Of a stretch of DNA of 64,000 nt, positions 34,753-43,289 are shown piece by piece. Source of the DNA: Acetoanaerobium noterae (GTDB lineage Bacteria; Bacillota; Clostridia; Peptostreptococcales; Filifactoraceae). Under the pieces are notes generated by a model. The model searched no databases and had not been told where the DNA came from. It worked only from the letters and a program-made list of their open reading frames with translations. A program made the position numbers and the translations under genes. The stretch's first letter is position 1. The number at the start of each line of letters is the position of its first letter. The stretch lies in NCBI RefSeq assembly GCF_900168025.1, contig NZ_FUYN01000003.1, positions 434,001-498,000 of the forward strand, written 5' to 3'.

Positions 34753-35350
34753 AGCACATCTCCTTAAAATTTCTTAGTATCTTAAGTCCTGAGTTTCCAC
34801 TTTTTTCTGGGTGAAACTGAAGTCCATATATATTGTCCTTTGCCACTATAACTGGCATATCTTCTGTATAGCTACAGATGCCTACGACCTCATCTTTTTG
34901 TTCATATGCTCTATATGAGTGAGCAAAATATCCGTCAAACTTATCGCCTAAGCCTCTAGTGAGCCTAGTGCTTTTTCTTAGCTCAATTTTATTCCAACCC
35001 ATATGAGGAGTCACCACTGCCTTATCTAGCAAATCCACTTTCCCTGAAAAAAATCCTAGCCCAGTGCTTAGCCCTTCCTCAGTCCCAGAGTCATAAAATA
35101 TTTGCATTCCCAAGCAAATCCCCAGTATCTTCTTTGTCTTTGCAAACTCTGATATGACCTCTTTAGTAAAACCTTTAGCTTTTAGATTTTCTATTGCAGT
35201 CTTAAATGAGCCAACTCCAGGGATAATCAGTCCAGAAATTTCACTTAACTGAGCTGGACACGTTATTACCATTGATTTTGCTTCAATGTTTTCAAGGGCA
35301 CTTTCTACACTTTTTAAATTTCCTGCATTGTAATCTAAAATTCCTATCAT
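34724..35350 (-). CDS. hisH: Imidazole glycerol phosphate synthase, glutaminase subunit
   Basis: Class-I glutamine amidotransferase that supplies ammonia to HisF, 208 residues. It starts MIGILDYNAGNLKSV, has the oxyanion strand IIPGVGSF, the nucleophile cysteine in GICLGMQIFYDSG, and the His-Glu pair in GLQFHPEKSG. The hisB stop codon directly precedes its ATG, and it overlaps hisA downstream. All catalytic residues are present. Confidence 0.96.
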   Translation of the reverse strand: MIGILDYNAGNLKSVESALENIEAKSMVITCPAQLSEISGLIIPGVGSFKTAIENLKAKGFTKEVISEFAKTKKILGICLGMQIFYDSGTEEGLSTGLGFFSGKVDLLDKAVVTPHMGWNKIELRKSTRLTRGLGDKFDGYFAHSYRAYEQKDEVVGICSYTEDMPVIVAKDNIYGLQFHPEKSGNSGLKILRNFKEMCYENYTICRH

Positions 35351-35935
35351 TTATTCCTCCACCTTTCCTTTGGTCGAAAATATTTCTCCATCCACTACTG
35401 TTATTGCTTGTTTTATTGCTAATCCTAAGCTTTTAAAAATAGCCTCTGTTATATGATGGTCATTCTTCCCTTTTAATACATCTATGTGAATGGTAGATTC
35501 GCTGTTATTTGCGATAGCCCTTAAAAACTCAAGTGTCATATCCGTATCGTAAGCTCCGATTTTTTCTCTTTTAAATTCATAGTCAAAATCTAGATAAGCT
35601 CTACCACCCATATCTATAACTGTTCTAACTAGAGCTTCATCCATAGGAATAATTGCGTTTGCATATCTATTTATTGAGGTATCCTTTATCATCATTTTTA
35701 AAGTCTTGCCTAAAGCTATTGCAGTATCTTCGATTGTATGATGAGTATCTACAAACAAGTCTCCTTCGACTTTTATATAACCATTCAAGTTCGCATATCG
35801 TCCAAAGGTTATGAGCATATGGTCGAAAAATCCAATTCCAGTATCTGATTCTAAGCTTTTATACTCATCAGCCCTGGTATCTAAAAGAATTTCGATTTTT
35901 GTCTCCGATGTGAGTCTTTTATACTGCCCTCTCAT
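35351..35935 (-). CDS. hisB: Imidazoleglycerol-phosphate dehydratase
   Basis: Dehydrates IGP to imidazole acetol phosphate, 194 residues, the monofunctional form without the histidinol-phosphatase domain of enterobacterial HisB. Manganese-binding histidines are in the two hallmark motifs GFFDHMLITFGRY and DTHHTIEDTAIALG, repeated in the second half as KGKNDHHITEAIFKSLG. The frame is open ten codons further upstream, but the ATG at 35935 follows AAGGGG. Its start overlaps the end of hisC by 17 bases. A separate histidinol phosphatase (HisJ/HisN) is not in this window. Confidence 0.95.
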   Translation of the reverse strand: MRGQYKRLTSETKIEILLDTRADEYKSLESDTGIGFFDHMLITFGRYANLNGYIKVEGDLFVDTHHTIEDTAIALGKTLKMMIKDTSINRYANAIIPMDEALVRTVIDMGGRAYLDFDYEFKREKIGAYDTDMTLEFLRAIANNSESTIHIDVLKGKNDHHITEAIFKSLGLAIKQAITVVDGEIFSTKGKVEE

Positions 35936-36944
35936 TTTGATATCCCCTTCTTTCTTCTTTAGCAAGTGATATAGCTCTTTTTATCTCAGATACCAGCTTC
36001 ACATTGTCCTCTATATTGCCTGCAGTTATTCTTATCCCATCTTCAAATGAACGAATTAGGATTCCTTTTTCTAGTAAATATTCATAGATATCTGCTGAGT
36101 ACTTTGTTTTTATATAGATAAAATTAGCTGAGCTTTCATAAATCTCGGTTTCATCATCATTTATTTCAGCTATAAGTGAAGAATATAAATCATCTCTTGA
36201 GCATTTCACTTCTTTAATGTATTTTGCAATAAGCTTAGGATAACTCAGTATCTCAGTAGCTATATTTTGGGTCAAGCTGTTCACATTGTATGGAGAGCGT
36301 ATCTGCTCTATTTTATCTATATTCTTTGAATTGGAGCCTAAGAAGCCTACTCTTATCCCTGCCAGCCCTAAGGCTTTTGAGCAAGTTTTGGTTATTACAA
36401 GATTGTCGTATTTTGATATCAGGTCAGACACGCTTTGATTGTAAAAATCCATGTAGGCTTCATCTACTATAACAGTTCCCCAGAATGTTTTAACCAGCTG
36501 CTCTACATCTGATTTCAAAAAACCTTTGCCAGTTGGATTGTTGGGATTTGAAAAAACTATAACTGATGCCATATTTATTCTTGCAGCATTTATAAGGTCT
36601 TCGAGCTTCATGGTCTTAACCTTAATCAAGCTAGCATTATATTTTTTAGAATATACCTCATACATTGAAAAATCTGGATCAAAGCAAACTACAGTTTTAG
36701 ACTGAGCAAATACTGAAAATGCTAAATCTATAAGCTCATCAGAACCATTTCCTGCAACTAGGTTTTCATAAGGAATTTTGGAATACTTGCTATATGCCTT
36801 TCTTAGCTTAATAGCCTTTGCATCAGGATATCTATTTATACTCACTTTGGAAAGTACTGACTTTTGTATGATTGAAGCTATTATCTCTGCTTCATAATCC
36901 TTAGCTCTCTCATTAGCATCTAGCTTTAATATATTACTCATCAT
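35919..36944 (-). CDS. hisC: Histidinol-phosphate aminotransferase
   Basis: PLP-dependent class-I/II aminotransferase converting imidazole acetol phosphate to histidinol phosphate, 341 residues. The N-terminal LDANER corresponds to the LNxNEN-like family start; NGSDELIDLAFSVF forms the PLP phosphate site; VIVDEAYMDF has the cofactor aspartate; and TKTCSKALGLAGIRVGF carries the Schiff-base lysine. The ATG at 36944 has GGAGG seven bases before it and overlaps the end of hisD by 11 bases. The position right after hisD supports HisC over other aminotransferases of the family. Confidence 0.95.
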   Translation of the reverse strand: MMSNILKLDANERAKDYEAEIIASIIQKSVLSKVSINRYPDAKAIKLRKAYSKYSKIPYENLVAGNGSDELIDLAFSVFAQSKTVVCFDPDFSMYEVYSKKYNASLIKVKTMKLEDLINAARINMASVIVFSNPNNPTGKGFLKSDVEQLVKTFWGTVIVDEAYMDFYNQSVSDLISKYDNLVITKTCSKALGLAGIRVGFLGSNSKNIDKIEQIRSPYNVNSLTQNIATEILSYPKLIAKYIKEVKCSRDDLYSSLIAEINDDETEIYESSANFIYIKTKYSADIYEYLLEKGILIRSFEDGIRITAGNIEDNVKLVSEIKRAISLAKEERRGYQNERAV

Positions 36945-38220
36945 CTGAAAACCTCCTCAAAATCGAATTTGCATGTCCATCTAAATTTTCTGCCTTTGCA
37001 AAACAAGCTATATCCTTATAAATTTTTTCAAGCCCTTCTTTGCTTGCTTCTATATAGTTACTTCTTTTCATAAAACTTTGAATCCCTAGAGGCGAAAAAG
37101 CTCTAGCGCTTCCATTGGTTGGAAGTATGTGATTCGGCCCAGCCATATAATCTCCTAGTGGTTCCGGTGAGTATTTTCCTGAAAAAATACATCCAGCATT
37201 TATAAGGCTGTCAGTAAATTTTTTATCTTCTAACAAAACCTCAAGGTGCTCTGGAGCTATTTGATTAGCTATATCTATGAGTTCTTGCTTAGTATCACAT
37301 ACTAGAATTGCCCCATAGTTTTTAATTGCTTCAGATGCAATTTTAGATTTCGGAAGCTTTGATAGCTGAACGCCCACTTCATTTGATACAGCCTCTGCTT
37401 CTTTATCGCTTAGAGTTAGTAGTATAGATGATGCTAGCTCATCATGCTCTGCCTGTGAAATCAAATCTGCCGCTATATAGCTTGGATTTTGATTTCCATC
37501 TGATACTATTAGTATTTCACTAGGTCCAGCTATCATATCTACATTTACAGCTCCATAAACTAATTTTTTTGCAACTGACACATAGATATTTCCTGGCCCT
37601 GTAATTACATCTACCTTTGGAATAGACTCAGTACCATATGCAAGAGCTGCTATTGCCTGTGCTCCTCCGACCTTGAATATTCTATCTACCTTGCAAAGCT
37701 TTGCAGCATATAGCACTTCAGGGTTTATCCCTCCATTTTCATCGCAAGGAACTGTCATGATGATATTTTTAACCCCAGCTGCTCTTGCTGGTATGGCATT
37801 CATAAGTACCGATGATGGATAGGCAGCCTTGCCCCCTGGTACATAAATTCCTGCTGTTTCTATAGGTATATATCTAGTTTTAGATACGATTCCTTCCTTT
37901 TCGTAAATAAAATCCTCAGGCTTTTGAGCTGATTGAAATTCCCATATATTCTCATATGCCTTATCTATAGCTTTTTTAACATCTTTATCAATTTTATTTT
38001 CGGCCTCGCTTAGCTCTATACTGCTTACTTCTAGGCTTTTTAAATCTACCTTGTCAAACTGCTTTGCATAGCCTATTAATGCATTATCTCCGTTTTGTCT
38101 TACCTTGTTTATTATTTCTCTAACAGTATCTAGCACCTTATCTTCCATATCTGCTTGCCTAGAGCTTATTTTATTTAGGAAAGCTTTTGCTTTTTCAGAA
38201 TTTAGCTTAAATATATTCAC
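36934..38220 (-). CDS. hisD: Histidinol dehydrogenase
   Basis: Zinc-dependent NAD enzyme that makes the last two oxidations from histidinol to histidine, 428 residues. Recognisable parts are GIYVPGGKAAYPSSVLMNAIPA, ITGPGNIYVSVAKKLV, the zinc segment SQAEHDELASSILLT and GPNHILPTNGSARAFSPLG. The frame is open nine codons upstream, but the GTG at 38220 has GGAGG eight bases ahead and gives the normal N terminus. The GTG overlaps the hisG stop region by 14 bases, so these two are translationally coupled. Confidence 0.96.
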   Translation of the reverse strand: MNIFKLNSEKAKAFLNKISSRQADMEDKVLDTVREIINKVRQNGDNALIGYAKQFDKVDLKSLEVSSIELSEAENKIDKDVKKAIDKAYENIWEFQSAQKPEDFIYEKEGIVSKTRYIPIETAGIYVPGGKAAYPSSVLMNAIPARAAGVKNIIMTVPCDENGGINPEVLYAAKLCKVDRIFKVGGAQAIAALAYGTESIPKVDVITGPGNIYVSVAKKLVYGAVNVDMIAGPSEILIVSDGNQNPSYIAADLISQAEHDELASSILLTLSDKEAEAVSNEVGVQLSKLPKSKIASEAIKNYGAILVCDTKQELIDIANQIAPEHLEVLLEDKKFTDSLINAGCIFSGKYSPEPLGDYMAGPNHILPTNGSARAFSPLGIQSFMKRSNYIEASKEGLEKIYKDIACFAKAENLDGHANSILRRFSDDE

Positions 38221-38830
38221 AGCGCTCTCCTCCTCTTTGTAATTCATTTATCAAGCTATCTATCATTGCAAATTTTCTGCTTGATATTGCATTAGATACT
38301 ACTAGCTTTGCATTAATATCAAATAGCTCCTCATAAACTACAAGTCCATTTTCTTTTAAGGTTCTGCCTGTTTGAACTATATCTACTATGATATCAGCTA
38401 TTCCAGTTGCCACAGCAAGCTCCACAGAGCCTTGAAGATAAATGATTTCAGCATCAATTCCTTTATTTTTAAAAATATCCTTCGCTATATTTGGGTATTT
38501 AGTTGCTACAGTTTTATACTTAACTTTTCCTTTGTTTTCAGTAGGTCCAGCTATTACCATCTTGCATCTTCCAAGCTCTAAATCCATTACCTCTTTTAAG
38601 TTGCTTTTGCACTCTAGAAGTACGTCCTTGCCCACCACACCTATATCAGCCATTCCCATATCTAAGTACTGAGGTACATCTTGAGATTTTGGAAGAAGAA
38701 TTTCCCAGTTTCTTAATCTATCTGTTAATCTTAAGCTTCTTTTGTTTTGACTCATAGTGCCTTGATTTTGGTATATTAAATCTAAAAAATCCTCCTGAAG
38801 CCTTCCTTTTGCAAGTGCTATTCTTAGCAT
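38207..38830 (-). CDS. hisG: ATP phosphoribosyltransferase, short form
   Basis: First enzyme of histidine synthesis, condensing ATP and PRPP; the usual point of feedback control. At 207 residues this is the short form: it ends right after the catalytic domains and lacks the C-terminal regulatory ACT-like domain. LRIALAKGRLQED, GMADIGVVGKD and the PRPP loop VELAVATGIADIIVDIVQTG are intact. Short HisG normally needs the HisZ subunit, and no hisZ is present in this operon or window. The ATG at 38830 follows AAAAGGAGAG. A terminator lies only 25 bp upstream, at the end of a peptide-coding leader. Confidence 0.95.
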   Translation of the reverse strand: MLRIALAKGRLQEDFLDLIYQNQGTMSQNKRSLRLTDRLRNWEILLPKSQDVPQYLDMGMADIGVVGKDVLLECKSNLKEVMDLELGRCKMVIAGPTENKGKVKYKTVATKYPNIAKDIFKNKGIDAEIIYLQGSVELAVATGIADIIVDIVQTGRTLKENGLVVYEELFDINAKLVVSNAISSRKFAMIDSLINELQRGGERCEYI

Positions 38831-38854
38831 AATATCTCTCCTTTTTATTGAATT

Positions 38855-39041
38855 AAAAAAAGCCACCTTGGACTATAAATCCAAAATGGCTCTTGTGCGT
38901 ACTAAAAATAAAATATATCTTATTTTCGCCATTATTAGAAGTTAGCCCTTTCAAAACACGAACAGGGCTGGACCAATAACGGCACATACCCTTCTAATAA
39001 TGATGATGTAGTTGTACAGTTGTAAGTATTAGAAGGTTCAT
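38855..39041 (-). promoter_or_regulatory. his operon attenuator: competing RNA helices and terminator
   Basis: Pairing segments on the minus strand in transcript order: A CCTTCTAATA (39036-39027, inside the leader peptide), B TATTAGAAGG (38999-38990), C GCCGTTATT (38983-38975), D CTTCTAATAATGGC (38941-38928), E GCCATT (38890-38885, inside the 5' terminator strand), F the 3' terminator strand. A:B, C:D (9 bp with one G-U) and the 12-bp terminator E:F (38861-38891, then seven U) can all form together. The alternative is B:D (9 bp) with the end of D pairing to E (AATGGC/GCCATT), which would break the terminator. A small AGCCCT/AGGGCT hairpin sits in the C:D loop. This resembles the A-F scheme of enterobacterial his leaders. 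No T-box sequence is present. Confidence 0.8.
38994..39041 (-). CDS. hisL: His leader peptide (15 residues, three His codons)
   Basis: A short ORF encoding MNLLILTTVQLHHHY. It begins at ATG 39041, eight bases after a strong AAGGAG ribosome site (39050-39055), and ends at TAG (38994-38996). Three successive CAT histidine codons lie next to the stop, a composition very unlikely by chance directly ahead of hisG. Translation of this peptide would let the ribosome measure charged tRNA-His: stalling at the CAT codons would change which of the downstream RNA segments can pair and so decide between reading on into hisG or stopping at the terminator at 38855-38891. The peptide itself probably has no further function. 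Confidence 0.85.
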   Translation of the reverse strand: MNLLILTTVQLHHHY

Positions 39042-39090
39042 TAGTATCTCTCCTTAGATATATTTTTAATCGTTTTTTTATTTGATAGCT

Positions 39091-39119
39091 ATTATATTTT
39101 ATACCGAATAAAAATGCAA
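39091..39119 (-). promoter_or_regulatory. Promoter of the his operon
   Basis: On the minus strand TTGCAT, 17 bases, TATAAT. The predicted start lies about 40 bases before the leader-peptide ATG. Confidence 0.75.
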
Positions 39120-39147
39120 GCTATTTTTTAAAAATTTGAAATATTAA

Positions 39148-42100
39148 CTATTTCTGCTCTGTTAATTCTATAAATTTTCTTAGCACAGAGCTTACTTCAG
39201 CTCTTGTAGCTATTCCTTTTGGATCAAATTTGTTGTCAGGTTTTCCTGATAATATGCCTGACATTTGGATGGCTTTTACAGCTTCTGTTGCCCAGGCGCT
39301 CATTTCATCTGTATCAGCAAAATTATTTTCTTCATTTAGCTTCGTTAAATCTATATTCATTGCTTTAATATAGTTTAGTAGCATAACTGCCATTTGCTCT
39401 CTAGATATTTCCATATCTGGCGCAAACTCTTCTGAGGATATTCCATTTACTATTCCAGAAGTATTTGCCCACTGGATATACGGAAGGTAGTAAGCATCTG
39501 TTTTTACATCCTTAAAATCCGTTGAATCAAATCCAGTTAAATCTGCTTTTGCTAGTTTTCCTAGAACTGTTACAAACATTCCTCTAGTCATTGGCATATT
39601 TGGAGAGAATTTGCCATCTCCTGTTCCACCAAATAAGCCTCTTTGTATTACGAAATCTATATCTGATTTCGCCCAGTGATTTTCAGTATCTGAAAATACT
39701 GGAGCGTTAGTGCTGTTTTGCTCAGTAGTTTGTAGTGGTAGTTCTCCTTGTGCTGGTGGTGTTTGATTTACTGGAGCTTTAGTTGGCTCTTTATCGTCCT
39801 TGTCATCTTTATTAGATGAGCTACCGCTAGAAGAACCATTTCCACTGTTATTGCCTGAATCTCCATTATTACCATTATTTCCATTACTACTATTTATTAC
39901 TGTCATCTTGCCATTTGTATAGCTTATCTCATAGCTATCAGAATTTGACACTTCTGCTTCTGATATGGATATTACATACTCGCCTACGGCATTAGTATCT
40001 GTAGCACTTGTAGTAATTACTGGCTCTTTAGTTAGAATGTCTGAGCCTACTAGGCCATTAACTTTGTAAGTTAGGGTTGGCATGGTGCTTCCTTTTACTA
40101 CATTTAGCTTATCATCAGCTTTTATATTAAGAGCTTTTTTGCTTATATTTATTGATTTAGTTGCAAAGGTTTCTAGATAATTTATATCTGTTTGTTTTTT
40201 TGCAGTTATGGTTACATTTCCAGCTTTTTTTATTGTTGCTATATCACCATTTATACTTAGTACTTCAGCATCTGAACTTTCAAATGATATATCTCCTTCA
40301 CCACTTCCACCTGTAGTAGCTAGAGTAAAGGTTTCATCTCCATAGGTTTTTAGTCCAGTTTCATTTACACTTAGCTCATCTTGCTCTAGCTTTTTATTTA
40401 TTACAACTTTTTTAGCTGCATTTGTTCCTGAAATTGAAGCTGGATTTGATTCCTCTATCCTAAGTATATTTTCATTAGGAGAAAGTACTGAGCTTACATT
40501 TTGTGCTCCAAATGCCTGAGTTTGTGATGAAATTATATTTGCATTTTCGGGGGTAAGAATCCTTCTTGTTTTTCCTAATATAATTCCATTTGAGTTTGGC
40601 TCAACATCTAATACCAGCAATGCTATCCTTGAACTTTTTGCTATGATTTTTCCATCATTGATGGATAGAGTTTTGTTTGCTAGTATGCAAGGTAAATTTT
40701 CAGTTTCTATTTTTAAAAAACCTGCTCCATCCACTATTAAGTTGTCATCTGCTAATATTCCTAATTTACCGGCAGAAATATGGCTTATTCCCTCAAGTTT
40801 AACAGTAGCTTCCTTTGGAAGCTTAATAGCGTAGTCATATACACTCCCTATTAATATATTTCCTAAAGTTAGAACTTTATTTATACTATCAAAGCTATAT
40901 CCATCAGTTTCTAATGTGGCATAAGCTTTGTAGCTTCCATGAGATGGATCTGTTGTAAAGTCGAGTGAATCAGTTACTAAAAAAAGCCTACGGCCTTGTG
41001 AGTAAAATGCTGAAGGCTCTCCTGCACCAGTTACTATCTCACATAGTCCATCTCCAGTTACATTTTTTACAAAATTCTCATCAGTTGATGATGGGAAAAC
41101 AATTCTTTCCTCATTTACTATATCTCCACTACCACTAATACTATCTGTGATTGTTAGTTTTGCATTATTTTCTATACTTGAATTATTTATTAGTTCCTTT
41201 ATAGTGATATCACTTAAGGTGATTAGTTTAGCTTGACCTTCTACTATTACCTTAGTATCAGTTCCTTCTAAGCTTCCATTTAGAGTAAGCTCTCCACTTC
41301 CTCCTAGCTTTAGCTCCCCTTTTGTATGGATATCTCCTACAGCATTTTCTCCGGTAAGTATTATACTCGTAGGTTCACTAAGCTTTAAATCTCCAGCAAA
41401 GCTGGCATTATTTAGTCTAAGTGTAGCAGGATTTGTTACATTTGCTACCTCATAAGATACGGTTCCATCTCCTAGTACATCATGAGAGTTTAGCCTAGTT
41501 ACTTGCACATCATTTACATATACATCATAAATGGTAGTTGCCTTGATATATTTAATGTTTTCAAACTTTCCATTTACAGTAGCCCAATCCTCAGCGCTAG
41601 TGTAAATAGTAGGGTTACTACCATCTTTATTTTCACTGATTTCGTAGTAAACCGGTGGCTCAGTTATAGTTACTGGTGTACTTGATGGATAGATAGCTCC
41701 TGAGCCTCCTGATGCAAGAAATCCGCCTCCGTCTATAGTGATAGAGCCTCCTGAAGTTTTTACTCCATATACTCCATAACCTGATGTTGGGCCAGGATTT
41801 CCTGCTCTAGCTTCGACACTTCCAGTTCCTAGTACTTTTAGGTTAGAGTTATATAGATAAATTCCAGAACCATATTTTCTATCTGCAGCATCTGCAGATT
41901 CTACGATTAGTTTTCCATTTACCTCTATATTAGCATTAAGGGCATCTATTCCTTTATTATTTCCACCATTTCCAAACCTGGCAAAAGCACTTACCATCGC
42001 TTCATTCCCTATGGTCATCTGACCAAATAAATGAATTCCTGTGTTTTGCCCTCCGTTATTTGCTCGTCCTATCAAATGGGCCCTGTCTGTAACAGTTGCA

Positions 42101-43062
42101 TTTCTAAGAATAGCAATACCACCACCAGAATAGTTTGTAAACTCTGTTTCTTTTGCAAAAATACCTTCTAGTTCTACATCATCTTGAACCCTTAAATCGC
42201 CATCAGCAAGAAGTCCTCTGAACAGTCCTCCAAATGTCAGCTTGCCATTTCCTGATACTGTCGTATTACCCTTAATATAAGCTCCCATACTTCTCTGAGG
42301 AGAAAACTCTCTCATATCAATTGTGTTATTCCCGTTAACCACTATATTTAAATCGCCTCTACAGAAGAGTCCATAACGAGCCGCACTTAAATCCAAATTT
42401 CCGTAGTCTATCTCATCACTTGGTGCTGCCTTTATAATATTTGCTCCATTTAATGTAAGTGTGCAAGTACTATTATCATAGCTCCAGCCTATACCACTAG
42501 TAGTAAATACTGCTTCTCCGCTTACTACCTTTGTAGGTCCTATCCACAGCTCTGTGACTGGGTTTGTTCCTCTAGTTGACATGAGGATAGGAGTAGTTCC
42601 TACTAGTACTGTTATATTCGGTAGTGAAACACCACTATCTAATACTAGCTCATCTCCTATGCTATCTGTAGCTGGTAGCTTTGCTTTGTAGGTATAGCTA
42701 GCACCACTTTGAGATGAATCAAAGGTAGCTGATTCACTATTTGCCTCATCCAGCTCCCAGGTTACATTTTCTATGGTGATTTCTATGGCTGAGCCTGTAG
42801 TTGTTTCTTGATATGAGGCAGTAAGTGAGCTTGGCATTTTTTCTACTACCTCTCCTTCAGTGCTATCTACCTCTACAGTGATGTTTTTTACATCATCTGC
42901 TAGCTCTTCAAAGGCTACTATCCTCTTTTGATTTTCTTCATTCTCTGCAAATACTGCTGGAATACTAACTTGGAATATCATAGTAAGGGCAAGTAGCATT
43001 GAGAGAACTTTTTTCTTCTTATTTGCTTTTAGTTGAATTGTTTTCATTTGACTTGTTTTCAA
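39148..43062 (-). CDS. Large SLH-domain surface protein
   Basis: Exported cell-wall protein of 1304 residues. A signal peptide with a basic N terminus and hydrophobic core (KVLSMLLALTMIFQVSIPAVFA) is probably cleaved after AVFA. Next is a beta-rich Ig-like part to about residue 155, then a long repetitive beta-strand region (about 165-900) with many GNGxLxxxG-type turns that looks like a beta-helix or carbohydrate-binding scaffold. An MBG-type domain follows (ISKKALNIKADDKL, about 1000-1090), then a low-complexity N/G/S linker, and three SLH motifs at the end (NHWAKSDIDFVIQRGLFGGT, AYYLPYIQWANTSGIVNG, SAWATEAVKAIQMSGILSG) that anchor it to wall polymer. TTG start after AAGGAGG. The binding target is unknown. 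Confidence 0.88.
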   Translation of the reverse strand: MKTSQMKTIQLKANKKKKVLSMLLALTMIFQVSIPAVFAENEENQKRIVAFEELADDVKNITVEVDSTEGEVVEKMPSSLTASYQETTTGSAIEITIENVTWELDEANSESATFDSSQSGASYTYKAKLPATDSIGDELVLDSGVSLPNITVLVGTTPILMSTRGTNPVTELWIGPTKVVSGEAVFTTSGIGWSYDNSTCTLTLNGANIIKAAPSDEIDYGNLDLSAARYGLFCRGDLNIVVNGNNTIDMREFSPQRSMGAYIKGNTTVSGNGKLTFGGLFRGLLADGDLRVQDDVELEGIFAKETEFTNYSGGGIAILRNATVTDRAHLIGRANNGGQNTGIHLFGQMTIGNEAMVSAFARFGNGGNNKGIDALNANIEVNGKLIVESADAADRKYGSGIYLYNSNLKVLGTGSVEARAGNPGPTSGYGVYGVKTSGGSITIDGGGFLASGGSGAIYPSSTPVTITEPPVYYEISENKDGSNPTIYTSAEDWATVNGKFENIKYIKATTIYDVYVNDVQVTRLNSHDVLGDGTVSYEVANVTNPATLRLNNASFAGDLKLSEPTSIILTGENAVGDIHTKGELKLGGSGELTLNGSLEGTDTKVIVEGQAKLITLSDITIKELINNSSIENNAKLTITDSISGSGDIVNEERIVFPSSTDENFVKNVTGDGLCEIVTGAGEPSAFYSQGRRLFLVTDSLDFTTDPSHGSYKAYATLETDGYSFDSINKVLTLGNILIGSVYDYAIKLPKEATVKLEGISHISAGKLGILADDNLIVDGAGFLKIETENLPCILANKTLSINDGKIIAKSSRIALLVLDVEPNSNGIILGKTRRILTPENANIISSQTQAFGAQNVSSVLSPNENILRIEESNPASISGTNAAKKVVINKKLEQDELSVNETGLKTYGDETFTLATTGGSGEGDISFESSDAEVLSINGDIATIKKAGNVTITAKKQTDINYLETFATKSINISKKALNIKADDKLNVVKGSTMPTLTYKVNGLVGSDILTKEPVITTSATDTNAVGEYVISISEAEVSNSDSYEISYTNGKMTVINSSNGNNGNNGDSGNNSGNGSSSGSSSNKDDKDDKEPTKAPVNQTPPAQGELPLQTTEQNSTNAPVFSDTENHWAKSDIDFVIQRGLFGGTGDGKFSPNMPMTRGMFVTVLGKLAKADLTGFDSTDFKDVKTDAYYLPYIQWANTSGIVNGISSEEFAPDMEISREQMAVMLLNYIKAMNIDLTKLNEENNFADTDEMSAWATEAVKAIQMSGILSGKPDNKFDPKGIATRAEVSSVLRKFIELTEQK

Positions 43063-43289
43063 TATTTTTTACCTCCTTTTTTAGTTCAATTCTTAATTTT
43101 TTTACATGTTATCTAAGTATAGACTAGTTTTAATAGCCATAGACACACACCGTTTATTCTATATTTTAAGTTTATTTTTTTCTATGGATTTTTACCGAGC
43201 GGTCATTTTTTTGACTGAGTGGTAAATATTTTTTGAAGATGGTAAATTTTTGATATATAATTATATTAACAATAACTAGGAGGTCCGTT
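43063..43289. promoter_or_regulatory. Divergent control region between SLH gene and LytTR system
   Basis: Contains a promoter for the LytTR gene on the plus strand: TTGAAG (43233-43238), 17 bases, TATAAT (43256-43261). Two direct repeats TGGTAAAT (43220-43227 and 43240-43247) are exactly 20 bp apart and flank the -35. A third copy in inverted orientation (TTTTTACC-gagc-GGTCA, about 43187-43205) faces TGACTGAGTGGTAAA (about 43212-43226). Direct repeats about two turns apart are typical of LytTR binding sites. No short AgrD-like peptide gene was found. Confidence 0.55.

Noticed and set aside
38831-39090. T-box riboswitch before hisG
   Set aside because: The conserved T-box bulge sequence (TGGNACCGCG) is absent, and the region instead contains a translated leader with three His codons and alternative helices.
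39780-39900. DNA repeat or CRISPR-like signal inside the SLH gene
   Set aside because: It encodes a low-complexity Asn/Gly/Ser linker; no regular repeat-spacer pattern exists here or elsewhere in the window.
43063-43289. AgrD-like peptide gene near the LytTR/GHKL genes
   Set aside because: No short ORF with a ribosome site and a plausible peptide sequence was found in this gap or after the kinase gene.
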